Source: Pseudomonas defluvii (GTDB lineage Bacteria > Pseudomonadota > Gammaproteobacteria > Pseudomonadales > Pseudomonadaceae). From it: a stretch of DNA of 64,000 nucleotides. The position numbers were made by a program, and so were the translations under genes. This document shows positions 21,217 to 30,455 of the stretch, one piece after another. The notes beneath the pieces were generated by a model. The model was not told the origin of the DNA and ran no database searches. It saw only the letters and a list, made by a program, of their open reading frames with translations. Numbering within the stretch: the stretch's first letter is position 1; each line of letters begins with the position of its first letter. The stretch spans positions 1 through 64,000 of the forward strand of contig NZ_MBPN01000013.1 in NCBI RefSeq assembly GCF_001695625.1, given 5' to 3'.

Positions 21217-21646
21217 CTCACATAGCCTCGAAGCAAGGGCGCTGCGATCGTGCAGCGCGACAGGAAGGAACAGGTACCTGGCAGGCGCTTGCACAATGAG
21301 TCAATAAACCGACTTTTTTCACCGGCGTCGTCCTTGATTGCCAATATTTTGTCGAATAATGCACGTTAGGCGGCACGCTTTCAATGGCATTTCCATGAAT
21401 GCGGGTGTTTTCCGACCGCTGATCGTACCCCGCTCTTGCTGTGCCGAGGTCGATATCGGTGCTGCGTGACGTTGCAGCTGGAATGTCGATAGACCTTGGC
21501 GCGAGGGGCATGTTAGCGCCTGGGTGTGTCAGGCGTACGCAGGGAGCGTTCAACCGGGATGGCAGGGCGCTTTGGGTGGCAAGCCTGCGGCTCACGGTGT
21601 TGCTGAGGGGCATTGCGAGTGCGTCTGCCCGAGGCGTATTCAGTGC
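21217..21646. other. Noncoding stretch before the GDP-mannose operon
   Basis: No convincing gene. A perfect 7-bp hairpin, GCGCTGC (21239-21245) and GCAGCGC (21252-21258), lies about 23 bases upstream of the 19762-21216 gene, inside its likely leader. An AT-rich patch at about 21300-21365 is the most likely promoter area, but no clear -35/-10 pair was chosen. Confidence 0.5.
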
Positions 21647-22306
21647 TCAGTCGTCCAGGCTGATGATTTGCTCACGTACGGCAAACAGAACCAGGCCGGC
21701 CACGTCGTAAATCTGCAGGCGCTTCATGATCTGCGAGCGATGGGTTTCTACGGTTTTAATACTCAGGCCCAGGCCGTTTGCAATCTCCCGGGTGGACTTT
21801 CCGCGCACAATCAACCGCAAAATTTCCAGTTGGCGTGCCGTGAGGTTGTGATTATCGGCCGCTTCCGGCTTGTTCGCCTTGGCTTTGAGCAATGCCTGAT
21901 TGATGACCGTATGGGCAATGGCCGGGCTCAGGTAGCGTTCGTCGCAACGCAGTGCGGCAAGTGCTTGTTCAAGCTCGGTGGCAGTGGTGTCTTTGAGCAG
22001 GTAGCCGTGGGCGCCGGTTTCCAGGGCGCGCATGATCAGCTCCGGGTCAGTGTGCATCGACAGAATCAAGACTTTGCAGCGGCTATCGGTTGCGCGCAGC
22101 TGTGCCAGGGCGTCAAGGCCGCTGGTTGAGCGCATGGAGATATCCAGCAGGATGATATCCGGGTCAAGTCGTCGAACCAGTTCTGGCAACTGGTTGCCAT
22201 CATTGGCTTCGCCTATCACGGTGTAGCCCGGAATGTCGGATACCAGTGCGCGTACGCCGGCTCGAATCAGTGAATGGTCATCTACTAGCAGTAATTTACA
22301 GGTCAT
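21647..22306 (-). CDS. NarL/LuxR-type response regulator
   Basis: A 219-residue response regulator. The receiver has the acidic pair DD (9-10), phospho-acceptor D55 in IILLDISM, the switch Thr/Ser (LSMH) and conserved Lys in LLKD. The LuxR-type helix-turn-helix is LTARQLEILRLIVRGKSTREIANGLGLSIKT-like near residues 150-190. It is the second gene of a kinase-regulator pair, and its ATG overlaps the kinase stop by 4 bases. Its target genes are unknown. The neighbouring GDP-mannose operon is a possible target by position only. Confidence 0.93.
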   Translation of the reverse strand: MTCKLLLVDDHSLIRAGVRALVSDIPGYTVIGEANDGNQLPELVRRLDPDIILLDISMRSTSGLDALAQLRATDSRCKVLILSMHTDPELIMRALETGAHGYLLKDTTATELEQALAALRCDERYLSPAIAHTVINQALLKAKANKPEAADNHNLTARQLEILRLIVRGKSTREIANGLGLSIKTVETHRSQIMKRLQIYDVAGLVLFAVREQIISLDD

Positions 22307-23193
22307 GGGGTCTTACTTGCATTGGCGCGTTCGAGGGTTCGTGGTGCCCATGGGAACAATGCCTGGATCTTTGTGCCGTGGCCGGGCTGGCTGTCTACCG
22401 AAAGGCTGCCGCCCAGCAGGTTCACGCGTTCGAGCATGCCGGCCAAGCCGCGCTGGCCGCCCTCGGCAGGGTTGTCTGTGGCCAGGAAACCTTGGCCGTC
22501 ATCGGTGATCGAGAGTGACAGGCCTTCAGGAAGGCGTTGAATGCAGACGACCAGATTGCTGGCGCGTGCGTGTCGCAAAATGTTTGTGACGGCCTCTTGG
22601 GTAATCCGAAAGGCGGCGATTGCGGTTTCCTGCGGGATGCCGTCCATGCGTTGTCTGCAATCGAGGCTCCACAGCACATCGGTGTTCTCCAGCGTGCGCA
22701 GCAGGTGCGCGCGCAGGCTTGCTTCCAGGCCAAGGCTGGTCAGTTGCCGAGGATTGAGGATCGCTGAGACATCGCGGACATTGGCCAATGTATCGTCCAG
22801 TGTCTTGCGCAGGGTTGTGCAGTGTTCCTGCAACTCCGCCGGCAGGCGACGATAGAGCCAGTCGGCTTGAAGTTTGGCGGCGGTCAGCAACTGGCCGATA
22901 TCGTCGTGCAACTCGCGGCTCAGGTGTTGGCGCTCACTTTCCTGCACTTTCAGCATGCGCTCGGCAAGTTCCTGCGGGCGCAAGGCGATTGAGCGCGCGC
23001 TTCGCAGCAATTGCCATGCAATGCACAGCATGGCCAAGGCCTGCAGTGCCAGCAAACTGCCCGGCATGGGCATCGAATGCAGGTACAGGTACAGGTTTGC
23101 GGCAATCGAGCTCAGGCAAAGCCCGGCGGTCAACCAGCGTAATAGGGCGGCTCCGGGTGACCAGCGCTTGAACGTCATGAGGCGTAGGAGCAT
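22303..23193 (-). CDS. NarX/DegS-type membrane histidine kinase
   Basis: A kinase of about 296 residues with two N-terminal hydrophobic segments and almost no external loop, then a HisKA_3 domain with the phospho-acceptor motif ESERQHLSRELHDDIGQ. The HATPase domain has NILRHARA (N-box) and DDGQGF (G-box). The small sensing part suggests that it senses the membrane or works with a partner. ATG 23193 is used; GTG 23208 and a later ATG (23178) are alternatives, none with a clear ribosome-binding site. It forms an operon with the NarL-type regulator. Confidence 0.9.
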   Translation of the reverse strand: MLLRLMTFKRWSPGAALLRWLTAGLCLSSIAANLYLYLHSMPMPGSLLALQALAMLCIAWQLLRSARSIALRPQELAERMLKVQESERQHLSRELHDDIGQLLTAAKLQADWLYRRLPAELQEHCTTLRKTLDDTLANVRDVSAILNPRQLTSLGLEASLRAHLLRTLENTDVLWSLDCRQRMDGIPQETAIAAFRITQEAVTNILRHARASNLVVCIQRLPEGLSLSITDDGQGFLATDNPAEGGQRGLAGMLERVNLLGGSLSVDSQPGHGTKIQALFPWAPRTLERANASKTP

Positions 23194-23695
23194 AGGGAAT
23201 GAAGCCACTGAATATATCGCTGTTGAAAGCCTGTCAAAGGTCGAACAAGAGGTATTGGTCGTATTGCCTTAAACAACTTGTTGATTGTTGGTTTTACATT
23301 GGCATGGTGGCCACGCTTTCAACCAACAGGCAATGCCATGAATTAAGCACTGCGATGCTGTGTGTCGACCGCAGTGATGCATATTAGCACTTCACATACA
23401 TTTGGTCGCGGGTACCGAAGGTGTCTGAATGGTCAGATTTTACTGGGTGGTACGGTCGTTCCGCTTTTGAGGGATTGTAGCACTTCGCTATCACTGATGC
23501 AGGAAAGATACCTTCCCTTACATCAAGGTCGGGTGGGGTTTAAGCGCTTTACCTGGAACTAGTCGAACGCGCTCAAAGTTATGGCTTAGTGTGTTTCTTG
23601 TACCGTTCAGGTAACGGCTCTATTGCGGGCTTAGTTTGACTTTAATTCAGGCTAGTTGGCCTTGGAAAACAGCGGCTGGCATGGGGCGACTCGGC
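23194..23695. other. AT-richer noncoding stretch with inverted repeats
   Basis: About 500 bases without a credible gene, visibly richer in A and T than its surroundings. TGTTGGTT (23286-23293) pairs perfectly with AACCAACA (23321-23328) around an inner TGGC/GCCA pair. A second inverted repeat, CACTGC/GCAGTG, follows within about 50 bases. This may hold the kinase promoter, an RNA element or a gene remnant. No T-run terminator was seen. Confidence 0.45.
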
Positions 23696-24118
23696 TCATT
23701 CTGCGCGGCTCGCCTCTTGCGGGTCCAGGGTGTTGGTCAGGTTGCCGATCAGCTCGAGTTGCTCCTGGTTATCCAGGCTGAGAATGCCGGTTTGCGGATC
23801 AATCAACTCCAGTTGCCAGGAAAGCAGTGTCAGGCAGTCCGAAAGCACGGTTAGCGCCTCACCGTGCAAACGATTGCGGTATCGCTCTGGCTCAAGCAGA
23901 AGTCGTAGTTGAAGGCAGAATTCGGCAATCTCGGATTGGTCGTGGGCCTGTGCGCGATTAGCGAGGGAGCCCAGTGTGTCGACCATGCAGTCGATGGCAT
24001 CCGGATCGTTGCCGATCAGTTCCAGATGCGTCAGGCATTCCTGGGTCTTGGTCAGCAGAACCTCGGCATCAATCAGAAAGTCTTGTAGCGCGCTCGTGTT
24101 GGGTGAGTCGTCTTGCAT
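23696..24118 (-). CDS. Small helical protein, HPt-like without the phospho-histidine
   Basis: Unrecognised 140-residue, acidic, Leu-rich, wholly helical-looking protein (FLIDAEVLLTKTQECLTHLELI, CMVDTLGSLANRAQ, FCLQLRLLLEPERYRNR). The spacing resembles a histidine phosphotransfer (CheA P1-like) four-helix domain, but the segment where HSLKG would sit reads DTLGSLANRA, with no His. ATG 24118 is chosen because GGGAG lies 7 bases upstream; longer in-frame starts lack this. It diverges from cheV, so a role in chemotaxis signalling is possible but unproven. Confidence 0.65.
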   Translation of the reverse strand: MQDDSPNTSALQDFLIDAEVLLTKTQECLTHLELIGNDPDAIDCMVDTLGSLANRAQAHDQSEIAEFCLQLRLLLEPERYRNRLHGEALTVLSDCLTLLSWQLELIDPQTGILSLDNQEQLELIGNLTNTLDPQEASRAE

Positions 24119-24497
24119 TATGCGGCTCCCGCAGGGCGCAGGTTGGCGAAGTGCCGATAATCTGCCTGGCAGCGGACGTTTTGCAGTGCCGGAGCAGAAG
24201 CTGGCCACAACCGAGCGATAGCAAACAAAAGCCTGACTCCATTCATGCAATGAGAATGGCGTCACATTAATGGCTAATGGATATTGCGAACATCAGGTCT
24301 CACCCGATTGCTGCTAGGGGTTTCCCTGATGCTGTCTGAGGTGCCCGTGGAAGGGCATGAAGAGGATGAGCGCAGTAAAGCATGATGCTAAAGTGACATC
24401 AATGGGGTGCCCAGCATTTTATTTGAGGGGTCAAGCTGGGCGAAAAACGGCCGATATACGGTTAATGCATTTAATTTGCGAAACAGGGGTTCTTCTA
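24119..24497. other. Divergent control region between the HPt-like gene and cheV
   Basis: About 380 bases without a gene. The cheV sigma-28 promoter (24431-24457) lies near the right end. A perfect GCCGATAA word on the plus strand near 24152 lacks a TAAA-like partner 15 bases upstream and was not called. The remainder presumably holds the promoter of the HPt-like gene. Confidence 0.5.
24431..24457 (+). promoter_or_regulatory. Sigma-28 (FliA) promoter of cheV
   Basis: TCAA (24431-24434), 15 bases, then GCCGATAT (24450-24457) fits TAAA-N15-GCCGATAA with one mismatch in each element. The expected start near 24464 leaves a leader of about 34 bases before the ATG at 24498. Confidence 0.78.
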
Positions 24498-25433
24498 ATG
24501 GCTGGCATTCTCGACACGGTAGACCAACGGACGCAGCTGGTAGGCGAGAACCGCCTGGAAATCCTCATGTTCCGTCTGGCAGGTCGGCAGTTGTTCGCCA
24601 TCAACGTGTTCAAGGTTCAAGAGGTGCTTCAACTGCCGAAGTTGACGCTGATGCCTCAGCGCCATCCCTTTGTCTGTGGTGTCGTCAACTTGCGTGGGCA
24701 GACACTGCCGGTGATCGATCTTTCTCAGGCGATCGGCATGCGCCCGCTGCAGCCCGGGCCGAACAGCACCATTATCGTCACCGAGTACAACCGTTCCGTA
24801 CAGGCCTTCCTGGTCGGCGGTGTCGACCGGATCGTGAACATGAACTGGGAGGCTATCATGCCGCCGCCCAGCAGTGCGGGCCGGCAGCATTACCTGACGG
24901 CCATCAGCAAGGTTGACGATCAACTGGTCGAAGTCATCGACGTTGAGAAGGTGTTGGCGGAAATCGTTCCGTACAGTGCCAAGGTATCCCGCGACAAGCT
25001 CGAGGATCCCTTGCTGGCGCGTGCTTTTGGTCGTGAGGTGTTGCTGGTGGATGACTCTACGGTGGCGCTCGCCCAACTGCGCGACACACTGTCTCAACTT
25101 GGCGTGAAAATGCATGTGGCCAGTGACGGGCTGAAGGCGCTGCGCATGCTCAAGGCCTGGGCCGACGCCGGTGAAGACATCTGCGAGAAGCTGTTGATGG
25201 TGTTCACCGATGCTGAAATGCCAGAGATGGACGGTTACCGATTGACCACGGAAATCCGCAACGATCCGCGTTTGCGTGGTTTGTATGTGGTCTTGCATAC
25301 CTCGTTGTCCGGCAGTTTCAACGAATCGATGGTGAAGAAGGTCGGCTGTGACAACTTCCTCTCCAAGTTTCAGCCCGACAAGCTGGTCGACGTGGTGCGC
25401 GAGCGTCTGATGTTGGACACGGCCACCGCCTGA
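24498..25433 (+). CDS. cheV: Chemotaxis coupling protein CheV
   Basis: Fusion of a CheW-like coupling domain (about residues 20-165, with GVVNLRGQTLPVIDL) and a C-terminal receiver (about 180-305). The receiver has VDDS, phospho-acceptor Asp in VFTDAEMPEMDGY, and the conserved LHTSLSG and SKFQPDK segments. It links receptors to CheA and may act as a phosphate sink. Total 311 residues, normal for CheV. ATG 24498 follows an AGGGG site. An upstream in-frame start (24357) would read through the sigma-28 promoter and is rejected. Confidence 0.95.
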   Translation: MAGILDTVDQRTQLVGENRLEILMFRLAGRQLFAINVFKVQEVLQLPKLTLMPQRHPFVCGVVNLRGQTLPVIDLSQAIGMRPLQPGPNSTIIVTEYNRSVQAFLVGGVDRIVNMNWEAIMPPPSSAGRQHYLTAISKVDDQLVEVIDVEKVLAEIVPYSAKVSRDKLEDPLLARAFGREVLLVDDSTVALAQLRDTLSQLGVKMHVASDGLKALRMLKAWADAGEDICEKLLMVFTDAEMPEMDGYRLTTEIRNDPRLRGLYVVLHTSLSGSFNESMVKKVGCDNFLSKFQPDKLVDVVRERLMLDTATA

Positions 25434-25509
25434 CGGGAGCAGGCCGGGCAGCGCCAGCCCGGCTGTCGGTGTAAGCTTGCTGCCTTTGACATCTCAGGGA
25501 GCAGGCCAC

Positions 25510-26313
25510 ATGCAGTTGAGCGCGTTATACCGTTACCCACTCAAGTCGGCCCAGGGAGAATCGTTGCAGCAGTCGTCTTGTGGGCTGTTGGGGCTGACTG
25601 GAGACCGGCGCTGGATGCTGGTGGAGCGTGAGAGCGGACGCTTCCTGACCCAGCGTGCGTATCCCCGGATGAGTCAGTTGTCGGCCCTTTATGATGCCGA
25701 GGGGGGCTTGGTGTTGAGCGCGGCTGGCCAGGATGCACTTCACGTTTCGGTACCGAGTCCCGATGACGCCTTGCGCGGTGTAACGGTCTGGCGCGATACC
25801 TTGCGCGTTCCGGACGCCGGTGATGCAGCGGCGGACTGGTTGAGCGTATTCATGGGTACCGCTGTACGCTTGGTTCATGTGCCTGAACAGCGAACCCGCT
25901 ACCTGCCTGCCGGGTATGGCGAGAACAGCGACCGTGTCGCCTTTGCTGACGGTTTTCCCTTGCTGTTGATTGGCCAGGCCTCGCTTGATGACCTGGTACA
26001 GCGCGTTGGCCGACCGCTGGCAATGCAGCGTTTTCGGCCCAATCTGGTGATTGAGGGGAGTGCCCCGTTTGCCGAGGACGGCTGGAAGCGCATTCGTATC
26101 GGCACACAGGCATTTCGTGTGCTCAAGCCGTGCACCCGCTGCATCCTGACCACGATTGATCCACTGACGGGTGAGCGCAGCGCCGACCGTGAGCCGTTGA
26201 CTACGTTGAAGACGTATCGGCAGAAGGATGGCGATGTGATGTTCGGGCAAAACCTGGTGGCCGACGGCGACGGTGTGCTCGAGGTGGGGATGCCGGTGAC
26301 GGTGCTGGAGTAA
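25510..26313 (+). CDS. MOSC-domain protein (YcbX/mARC-like)
   Basis: A 267-residue protein with an N-terminal MOSC beta-barrel (ALYRYPLKSAQGE, GDRRWMLVE) and a C-terminal MOSC domain carrying the molybdenum-cofactor cysteine in KPCTRCILTTIDP. This is the layout of YcbX and the eukaryotic mARC reductases, which reduce N-hydroxylated compounds, but YcbX usually has an added ferredoxin domain that is absent here. GGGAG precedes ATG 25510. It depends on cofactor made by moaB-moeA, about 8 kb away. A GC hairpin without T-run (25443-25463) separates it from cheV. Confidence 0.88.
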   Translation: MQLSALYRYPLKSAQGESLQQSSCGLLGLTGDRRWMLVERESGRFLTQRAYPRMSQLSALYDAEGGLVLSAAGQDALHVSVPSPDDALRGVTVWRDTLRVPDAGDAAADWLSVFMGTAVRLVHVPEQRTRYLPAGYGENSDRVAFADGFPLLLIGQASLDDLVQRVGRPLAMQRFRPNLVIEGSAPFAEDGWKRIRIGTQAFRVLKPCTRCILTTIDPLTGERSADREPLTTLKTYRQKDGDVMFGQNLVADGDGVLEVGMPVTVLE

Positions 26314-26389
26314 CCCTGCTGTTCCCTCGGGCTGGGTAGCCTGCTGGCATGGAACCCGTCAGGGCTCCATGTCGCCGCAGGCGTGTGGC

Positions 26390-28318
26390 TTACTGATCGT
26401 CAAAATAGCGTTCGTGCCAGTCCACGATGGGCTGCGGTGAGTTGAGCTTTTGCCCGTAGATCACCGAGTAGGACAGCACGTTTTGCACATACTGGCGCGT
26501 TTCGTCGAAGGGGATCGATTCAACCCAGACGTCGAAGCTCAGGTGGTTGGCGCCTCGCAGCCATTGTCTGACCCGGCCCGGGCCTGCGTTGTAGGCGGCC
26601 GAAGCGAGTACCCGGTTGCCATTGAACTGGCCGTGTACCTGACTCAGGTAGGCGGCGCCCAGCTGGATATTCTTCTCCGGGTTCAATACCTGCGCTGGGG
26701 ATGCCAGGGGGATGCTGAACTTGCGCGCTGTCTCTTTGGCGGTGGCGGGCATCAGTTGCATCAGGCCACTGGCGCCAACACTGGAGCGCGCATCATCCAT
26801 GAAGGCACTTTCCTGGCGGGTAATGGCAAATACCCAGCTCGAATGCAGTCCGCGGGCTTGCGCTTCACGTACCAGGGTATCGCGGTGGGCCATGGGGAAG
26901 CGGATATCCAGGTCATCCCAGTACTGCGCCTGGCTGATGGTACGAATGGCCGGGAAGTACCAGCGCATGTCATAAGCCAGTTTGGCTTGGGCAACCATCT
27001 CGTCGCGGTTGAAGTGGCGGCTGACGTGATACCACTCGCGGCGCCCGTCAACGATTTGTCCGCGGGCATGGAACTCCAGTGCGCGGCGTATGCCTGGGGT
27101 ATTGCGAACCTTGTTGATGACCTGTTGGCTCAGCATTAACGGCTTGTTGTTGAGCTGATAAGGCGTTTGTGCGCGGTCGGCAGCAAGGAACCCGTAGTAA
27201 TCGCGCTCACGGGCGACGTTCTTGTACAGCAGCGGGACTTGTGGGTTCTTCGGCTGCGCCAATTCCAGGCTGCGAACCTGCCAGTAGCGCCAGCGGCTGC
27301 TGCTGGCCAGGTCTTGTGGCAGGCGTTTGGTCAGCTCATGGGCATCCTCCCAGCGGCCCAGGCGCAGCAGCAGGCGAAGGCGCCACTCGGTGACCGTGTT
27401 GTCGCGCAACTCCGGGTCATAACGGGTCATCAGCTCGAGCGCGCGCGGGTCATAGCGGCGCGCCAGGGTCAGGCCGATTTCGTTGGCAATCGCAACCTTC
27501 TCGTCGCGCGAGAAGTGCATGCGGTTGGCGTAGTCGTCGAGCAGGGCCATGGCCCGCTCCGGGTCCTGGCGAGCCAGGCGCCGCAGGCCGAGGCTGACCA
27601 CGTCGGCCATTGCCTCGTTGGCTGGGGCAAAGCGGCCAGGCTGATTCAGCAGTTCAGGCTTCTGCGCGACGTCGATCAGCAGCCGGCCTTGCGGGCCGAG
27701 GCTGTTCAAGGTCTTGACCAGGTTGTTCGCCAGGGCGTAATTGCGCGCCTGGGCGGCCAGCTTGAGGCGCTGCCAGCGTTTTTCCTCGGTCAACTGGCCT
27801 TCGGCGGCCCAGCGGTCGAACAGGGCATCGCAGGCGGTGGGTTGTGACTTGCCGACCAGCCAGAGTTTCTCGGCGCTGGCATAGCCTTCGGCGCGCTTGC
27901 CCTGAATCAGTAGGTGTTGGCCGTTGAGGCAGTCGAGCTCGGTGAAGTTGAGCTTGGGGTCGTAGTAACGGGCGAAGGTGTCCCACTCGCCGCGATCGGC
28001 AAGCCAACGCAGCCAGCGAAGTTTCATCCAGTTGGCTTGCGGCAGGTCGCCGTGTTCGGCAAGGAACTTCTCGATTTCGGCATTGCTCGCCGTCTTCAGA
28101 CGAGCGGTCAGTTCGTCATACGCCAGGTAGGGCTCCAGCGGATAATCGCTCAGCGCCTGGGCGTAACGCCGATACGGGCCGCTGTCGCCCTTGGCCAGGG
28201 CGCGCTTGGCTTCATCGTAATACTGGCGCTGCAGCGTGATATCGGCCGCCTGTGCGGCGCTGACCGCAGAGGCAGAGAGAACAATGCATGAAACGAGGGT
28301 GTACAGGCGACGGCGCAT
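26390..28318 (-). CDS. slt: Soluble lytic murein transglycosylase (family 1A)
   Basis: Periplasmic enzyme of 642 residues that cleaves peptidoglycan glycosidic bonds to give 1,6-anhydroMurNAc ends. A Sec signal peptide (MRRRLYTLVSCIVLSASAVSAAQA) is followed by the doughnut-shaped alpha-superhelical U and L domains and a C-terminal lysozyme-like domain. That domain has the catalytic glutamate in ITRQESAF, then SSVGASGLMQLMPATA and AAYNAGPGRVRQW. ATG 28318 follows GGAAG and gives the signal peptide; the longer frame from 28366 does not. It diverges from uup. Confidence 0.96.
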   Translation of the reverse strand: MRRRLYTLVSCIVLSASAVSAAQAADITLQRQYYDEAKRALAKGDSGPYRRYAQALSDYPLEPYLAYDELTARLKTASNAEIEKFLAEHGDLPQANWMKLRWLRWLADRGEWDTFARYYDPKLNFTELDCLNGQHLLIQGKRAEGYASAEKLWLVGKSQPTACDALFDRWAAEGQLTEEKRWQRLKLAAQARNYALANNLVKTLNSLGPQGRLLIDVAQKPELLNQPGRFAPANEAMADVVSLGLRRLARQDPERAMALLDDYANRMHFSRDEKVAIANEIGLTLARRYDPRALELMTRYDPELRDNTVTEWRLRLLLRLGRWEDAHELTKRLPQDLASSSRWRYWQVRSLELAQPKNPQVPLLYKNVARERDYYGFLAADRAQTPYQLNNKPLMLSQQVINKVRNTPGIRRALEFHARGQIVDGRREWYHVSRHFNRDEMVAQAKLAYDMRWYFPAIRTISQAQYWDDLDIRFPMAHRDTLVREAQARGLHSSWVFAITRQESAFMDDARSSVGASGLMQLMPATAKETARKFSIPLASPAQVLNPEKNIQLGAAYLSQVHGQFNGNRVLASAAYNAGPGRVRQWLRGANHLSFDVWVESIPFDETRQYVQNVLSYSVIYGQKLNSPQPIVDWHERYFDDQ

Positions 28319-28528
28319 GATACTTCCGAACAGTTTGACCAGAACAAGTGTCGGCGTCGCCAGCACTGATGGGTATTACGTGGTTAAGCTTAGCCGGTTG
28401 CCGGGGGCTGATCAAAGCACTGTGCTTGTATCGAGTTGTAATGAAGGGCTTGGCGCATAGAAGGTGCTTCCTTGATGTGAGTGTGTCGCAAACCGGGTAG
28501 AATGCGCGCCCGGTTTTTGGAGAAGATC

Positions 28529-30448
28529 ATGACCCTGCTCAAATTCAGCGATGTGTCCCTGGCTTTCGGCGCGATGCCGTTGCTGGACAAAGTGTCCTGG
28601 CAAATCGCCCGTGGCGAGCGGGTCTGCATCATCGGCCGCAACGGTACTGGCAAGTCGAGCATGATGCGCCTGGTCAAGGGTGATCAGAAACCCGACGAAG
28701 GTGAAATCTGGCGCTCGCCAGGGTTGAAGATCGGCGAACTGCCGCAAGAGCTTCCGGTCGCCGACCAACGGACCGTGTTCGACGTCGTCGCCGAAGGCCT
28801 GGACGGTGTCGGTGCGCTGCTTGCCGAGTACCATCACCTGAGCCAGAACATCACCAATGATGCTGACCTGGAAAAGCTCATGCATGTTCAGCATGACCTT
28901 GAGGCGCGTGATGGCTGGCGCCTGCAGCAGCTGGTCGACAGCACCCTGAGCCGCCTGCAGTTGCCTGCCGACAAGACCCTCGCCGAGCTTTCCGGCGGCT
29001 GGCGTCGTCGTGTTCTCCTGGCGCAGGCGCTGGTGTCCGAACCCGACCTGTTGCTGCTCGACGAGCCCACCAACCACCTGGACATCGGCGCCATTGCCTG
29101 GCTTGAAGATGCCTTGAGCGGTTTTGGCGGCGCAGTCCTGTTCATTACCCACGACCGTTCCTTCCTGCAGAACCTGGCGACCCGCATCCTGGAGTTGGAC
29201 CGTGGCGGCCTGATCGACTGGAACGGCGACTACGCCAGCTTCCTGGTGCACAAGGAGGCCATGCTGGCCGCCGAGGAGACCGCCAATGCGCTGTTTGACA
29301 AGCGCCTGGCCCAGGAGGAAGTCTGGATTCGCCAGGGCATCAAGGCCCGGCGTACCCGTAACGAAGGCCGTGTGCGCGCACTGAAGGCCTTGCGCGTCGA
29401 GCGCAGTGAGCGTCGCGAGCGTCAGGGCAAGGCCAACATCCAGCTCGACACCGCAGAGAAATCCGGCAAGCAGGTGATGGTGCTGGAAAATGTCAGCTTT
29501 GCTCACCCCGGTGGCCCGAAGCTGGTGAATGACTTTTCAATGGTGCTGCAGCGCGAGGACCGTATTGGTCTGCTCGGCGCCAACGGTACCGGCAAGACCA
29601 CCCTGCTCAAGCTGATGCTAGGCGACTTGCAGCCCATCAGCGGTACGGTGTCGTCCGGTACCCGTCTGGAAGTGGCCTATTTCGACCAGTTGCGCCATCA
29701 ACTGGATCTGGAAAAAACCGTTATCGACAACCTGGCCGAAGGCCGCGATTTCATCGATATCGATGGTCAGAGCCGTCACGTGCTCAGCTACCTGGGCGAT
29801 TTCCTGTTCAGCCCACAGCGCGCCCGCACGCCGGTCAAGGCCCTGTCGGGTGGCGAACGTGCGCGTCTGTTGCTCGCCAAGCTGTTCAGCAAGCCGGCCA
29901 ACCTGCTGGTACTCGACGAACCGACCAACGACCTGGACGTGGAAACCCTCGAACTGCTCGAAGAAGTGCTGTCTGGCTTCAAGGGTACGGTATTGATGGT
30001 CAGCCACGACCGGGCGTTCCTCGACAACGTGGTTACCAGCACCTTGGTGTTCGAGGGTGAGGGCCGTGTGCGTGAGTATGTCGGTGGCTATCAGGACTGG
30101 ATCCGCCAAGGTGGTTCGCCGAAACTGCTCGGTGTAACCGAGAACAAGTCTGGCAAGCCTGAACTCAACAGTGCGGTGGTCAGCGCACCTGAGCCTGAGC
30201 CCGCGCCGGCTGCTCAACCGGTAGAGGCGAAGAAGAAGCTCAGCTACAAACTGCAGCGTGAACTGGATGCCTTGCCGGGGCAGATCGATGAACTTGAGCA
30301 GAAGATGGCTGCTGTTCAGGCACAAATCGCCGACGCTGGTTTCTATCAGCGCCCGATCGACGAGACCTCGAAGGTGCTGGCGCAGCTGGAGTCCCTGCAG
30401 GGTGAGCTGGATGTGCTGGTAGAGCGCTGGGCTGAGCTCGACAGCTGA
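28529..30448 (+). CDS. uup: ABC-F ATPase Uup
   Basis: Cytoplasmic twin-ATPase protein without membrane domains, 639 residues. Both cassettes are complete: Walker A GRNGTGKSS and GANGTGKTT; signatures LSGGWRRRVLLAQAL and LSGGERARLLLAKLF; Walker B LLLLDEPTNHLD and LLVLDEPTNDLD. The C-terminal 75 residues form the Uup coiled-coil, DNA/ribosome-binding domain (KLSYKLQRELDALPGQIDEL). Uup members affect ribosome function and transposon excision. GGAG lies 8 bases upstream of ATG 28529, and a -10-like TAGAAT (28498-28503) lies just before it. A terminator follows. Confidence 0.94.
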   Translation: MTLLKFSDVSLAFGAMPLLDKVSWQIARGERVCIIGRNGTGKSSMMRLVKGDQKPDEGEIWRSPGLKIGELPQELPVADQRTVFDVVAEGLDGVGALLAEYHHLSQNITNDADLEKLMHVQHDLEARDGWRLQQLVDSTLSRLQLPADKTLAELSGGWRRRVLLAQALVSEPDLLLLDEPTNHLDIGAIAWLEDALSGFGGAVLFITHDRSFLQNLATRILELDRGGLIDWNGDYASFLVHKEAMLAAEETANALFDKRLAQEEVWIRQGIKARRTRNEGRVRALKALRVERSERRERQGKANIQLDTAEKSGKQVMVLENVSFAHPGGPKLVNDFSMVLQREDRIGLLGANGTGKTTLLKLMLGDLQPISGTVSSGTRLEVAYFDQLRHQLDLEKTVIDNLAEGRDFIDIDGQSRHVLSYLGDFLFSPQRARTPVKALSGGERARLLLAKLFSKPANLLVLDEPTNDLDVETLELLEEVLSGFKGTVLMVSHDRAFLDNVVTSTLVFEGEGRVREYVGGYQDWIRQGGSPKLLGVTENKSGKPELNSAVVSAPEPEPAPAAQPVEAKKKLSYKLQRELDALPGQIDELEQKMAAVQAQIADAGFYQRPIDETSKVLAQLESLQGELDVLVERWAELDS

Positions 30449-30455
30449 GGCGGCG

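Noticed and set aside
24145-24160. A second sigma-28 site (GCCGATAA) upstream of cheV
   Set aside because: The -10 word is perfect, but the sequence 15 bases before it bears no resemblance to TAAA, and it is more than 300 bases from cheV.
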